Shown: piece after piece, positions 4,489-5,905 of the stretch
How the letters are laid out: every line of letters starts with the position of its first letter
How positions within the stretch are numbered: position 1 is the stretch's first letter
Assembly (NCBI GenBank): GCA_016180765.1
Contig: JACPAP010000074.1
Coordinates: forward strand, 1 to 5,905
From: Gemmatimonadota bacterium
GTDB lineage: Bacteria; Gemmatimonadota; Gemmatimonadetes; Gemmatimonadales; GWC2-71-9
Length of the DNA: 5,905 bases
Direction of reading: 5' to 3'
The notes under the pieces: model-generated
Told to the model about the DNA's origin: nothing
Database searches by the model: none
The model's input: the letters and a program-made list of their open reading frames with translations, nothing else
Translations under genes and position numbers: made by a program

Positions 4489-5322
4489 CTAGCCGATTCC
4501 CCGCAGCACGCCCCGGACCAGCCGCTCCAGATCTGCTGCCACAGCCATTCCCGCCTCCAACACCTCTTCGTGGGACAGCGCGGTTGGCGAGATGCCCGCC
4601 GCCAGGTTCGTGATGGTCGAGATACCCAGCACCCGCATTCCCCGCGCCCTGGCCGCGACCACTTCCGGCACGGTGGACATCCCCACCGCGTCCCCGAAGC
4701 GCTGGAGCATCCGGATCTCGGCCGGCGTCTCGTAGCTGGGGCCGAGGAGCCCCACGTAGACGCCCTCCTCGAGCCCGATCCCTCCCGACAGCGCGACCTC
4801 CCTCGCCAACCGACGCAACGCCCGATCATAGGGCTCGGACATGTCGGGGAAGCGTTCTTCCGGCGGCACCACCGGCCCGGCCAGAAAGCTCCGGAACATG
4901 AGGTTCACGTGGTCGGCGATCAGCATGAGGACCGGAGGCCTGAAGGTCGGGCTTAGGCCCCCCGCCGCGTTGGTCACGATCAGGGTCCCGATGCCCAGCG
5001 CGTGGAATACCCTGGTGGGAAGCACCACGGTCTCGGGATCATGACCCTCGTAAAGATGGAAGCGCCCACTCTGGAGCAGCACCGCGACGCCCTCCAGTCG
5101 CCCCAGGACCAGTTCACCGCGATGGCCGGCCACGCCCGTCTCCGGGAACCCCGGGATCTCCCGGTACGGCACCACAATGGGCCGCTCGACCTTTTCGGCC
5201 AAGCCCCCGAGGCCCGTCCCCAACACGACTGCGACGCGTGGCCCGAACCCCTTGAGTCTACCACGAAGGAATTCGGCCGCCTCACCGACGTTTCCCGTTT
5301 CCCGTTTCTCGTTTCCCCTCAA
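4489..5322 (-). CDS. Purine nucleoside phosphorylase (trimeric, PNP/MTAP family)
   Basis: The product has 277 residues from TTG at 5322, normal for trimeric PNP. It cleaves purine nucleosides with phosphate to a free base and (deoxy)ribose 1-phosphate in the cytoplasm. Visible motifs: phosphate-binding VVLGTGLGGL (32-41), GVAGHRGELVLG (63-74), QSGRFHLYEGH (84-94), the family signature TNAAGGL (117-123), GPSYETPAEIRMLQ (194-207), VGMSTVPEV (213-221) and ITNLAAG (237-243). The Glu in YETPAE and the Asn in ITN match the residues that select 6-oxopurines, so guanosine/inosine are the likely substrates. The frame stays open upstream to 5718, but that part is the shadow of nupC. There is no ATG or GTG before the core; TTG overlaps the nupC stop as TTGA, with GGGG 8 bases upstream. 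Residues 3-11 are encoded by a 7-bp tandem repeat. It may be called punA or deoD-like; the exact symbol is not certain. Confidence 0.93.
   Translation of the reverse strand: MRGNEKRETGNVGEAAEFLRGRLKGFGPRVAVVLGTGLGGLAEKVERPIVVPYREIPGFPETGVAGHRGELVLGRLEGVAVLLQSGRFHLYEGHDPETVVLPTRVFHALGIGTLIVTNAAGGLSPTFRPPVLMLIADHVNLMFRSFLAGPVVPPEERFPDMSEPYDRALRRLAREVALSGGIGLEEGVYVGLLGPSYETPAEIRMLQRFGDAVGMSTVPEVVAARARGMRVLGISTITNLAAGISPTALSHEEVLEAGMAVAADLERLVRGVLRGIG
5289..5316. repeat. Four tandem copies of a 7-bp repeat at the start of the phosphorylase gene
   Basis: CGTTTCC occurs at 5289-5295, 5296-5302, 5303-5309 (as CGTTTCT) and 5310-5316; on the coding strand the unit is GGAAACG. It lies directly after the nupC stop and inside the presumed first codons of the phosphorylase. 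Seven is not a multiple of three, so gain or loss of one unit would shift the reading frame. Confidence 0.85.
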
Positions 5323-5905
5323 AGCAGCATCCCCGCCAGGCTCGCGCTCATGAGCGCCGCCAGATTCCCGCCGATCATCGCCCGGAGGCCGAGGCGGGAC
5401 AGCTCGCCGCGCCGCTCCGGGGCGAGGCCGCCGATCCCACCGATCTGGATGGCGATGGACGAGAAGTTGGCGAAGCCGAGCAGCGCGTAGGTGGCGATAA
5501 TCGCACCACGCGGGGACATGGGCGCTCCGCTCTGGAGCAGGCCGGCCAACTGCAAGTAAGCGACGAACTCGTTGACCGCGGTCTTTACCCCGATCAGGGA
5601 CCCCACGGTGCCCGCGTCTCCCCACGGCACGCCCATGAGCCAAGCCAGCGGCGAGAGAACCCAACCGAGCAACAGCTGGAGCGACAGGTCGGGCCGTCCC
5701 ATCAGTCCCCCCACCCACCCAATTCCCGCGTTGAGCAGCGCGATCAGCGCGATGAACGCCAGCAACATCGCGCCCACGTTGAGCGCCAGCTGCAGCCCCA
5801 GCGCGGCGCCACCCGCCGCCGCCTCGATCACGTTGGCCTCCTGCCGCGGCACCTCCAGCTTGAGCGAACCCTTGGTCACCGGCTCGGCGACCTCAGGAAC
5901 CAGCA
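5319..5905 (-). CDS. nupC: NupC-type concentrative nucleoside transporter, C-terminal part (runs off the right edge)
   Basis: The frame is open to the right edge, leaving 194 visible C-terminal residues. CNT-family permeases import nucleosides across the inner membrane with H+ or Na+. The visible part begins with LVPEVAEPVTKG, then the hallmark EANVIEAAAGGAALGLQLALNVGAML. The core regions DLSLQLLLGWVLSPLAWLMGVPW, GSLIGVKTAVNEFVAYLQL and GFANFSSIAIQIGGIGGLAPERR follow, with the NEF and FxNxSS residues used for nucleoside binding in the family. The last helix is ALMSASLAGMLL. A GTG at 5879 lies in frame but inside conserved sequence and is not the start. The stop overlaps the phosphorylase TTG as TTGA, giving an uptake-then-phosphorolysis operon for nucleoside salvage. 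The symbol follows the family; substrate preference (NupC or NupX type) cannot be told from this part. Confidence 0.93.
   Translation of the reverse strand, partial: LVPEVAEPVTKGSLKLEVPRQEANVIEAAAGGAALGLQLALNVGAMLLAFIALIALLNAGIGWVGGLMGRPDLSLQLLLGWVLSPLAWLMGVPWGDAGTVGSLIGVKTAVNEFVAYLQLAGLLQSGAPMSPRGAIIATYALLGFANFSSIAIQIGGIGGLAPERRGELSRLGLRAMIGGNLAALMSASLAGMLL

Noticed and set aside
5323..5718. In-frame upstream extension of the phosphorylase to 5718, giving a 409-residue product.
   Set aside because: The extension is Arg/Gly/Pro-rich antisense-type sequence lying over the conserved nupC coding frame, and the enzyme family needs no such domain.

Overview
The window looks like chromosomal DNA from a high-GC, Gram-negative-type bacterium. 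The style of the ECF sigma / anti-sigma / HEAT-repeat cluster, the use of GTG and TTG starts and the tightly overlapping genes are reminiscent of Gemmatimonadota, but this is inferred from protein character, not from a marker gene. No rRNA, tRNA, CRISPR array, IS element or phage gene was recognised.

Left region (1-2918, all minus strand). This is a four-gene chain read right to left: an ECF sigma factor, a single-pass membrane protein in the anti-sigma position, an exported TPR-like plus HEAT-repeat protein, and the start of a second exported protein that leaves the window at base 1. The first three genes are joined by ATGA and TGATG stop/start overlaps, so they are almost certainly one coupled operon. 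I infer an envelope-sensing unit: cytoplasmic sigma factor, membrane tether, then periplasmic or secreted scaffold proteins. A 17-bp perfect inverted repeat sits between the third and fourth genes.

Middle region (2919-3848). A compact divergent promoter region separates the sigma operon from a plus-strand DUF488 gene. The DUF488 protein keeps its N-terminal two thirds but has an unrelated hydrophobic C-terminus that resembles the last membrane helix of an MFS transporter. Right after it, on the minus strand, is a short, apparently frameshifted reading frame with a good ribosome binding site. The stretch reads like a rearrangement scar.

Right region (3849-5905). A plus-strand gene encodes a small membrane protein with an ideal Shine-Dalgarno. 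It is followed by about 295 bases with hairpins and a possible decayed gene end. Converging from the right edge is a minus-strand nucleoside salvage operon: the C-terminal part of a NupC-type concentrative nucleoside transporter and a complete trimeric-type purine nucleoside phosphorylase. The two genes overlap, and a 7-bp tandem repeat lies at the start of the phosphorylase gene, where a change in copy number would shift the frame.
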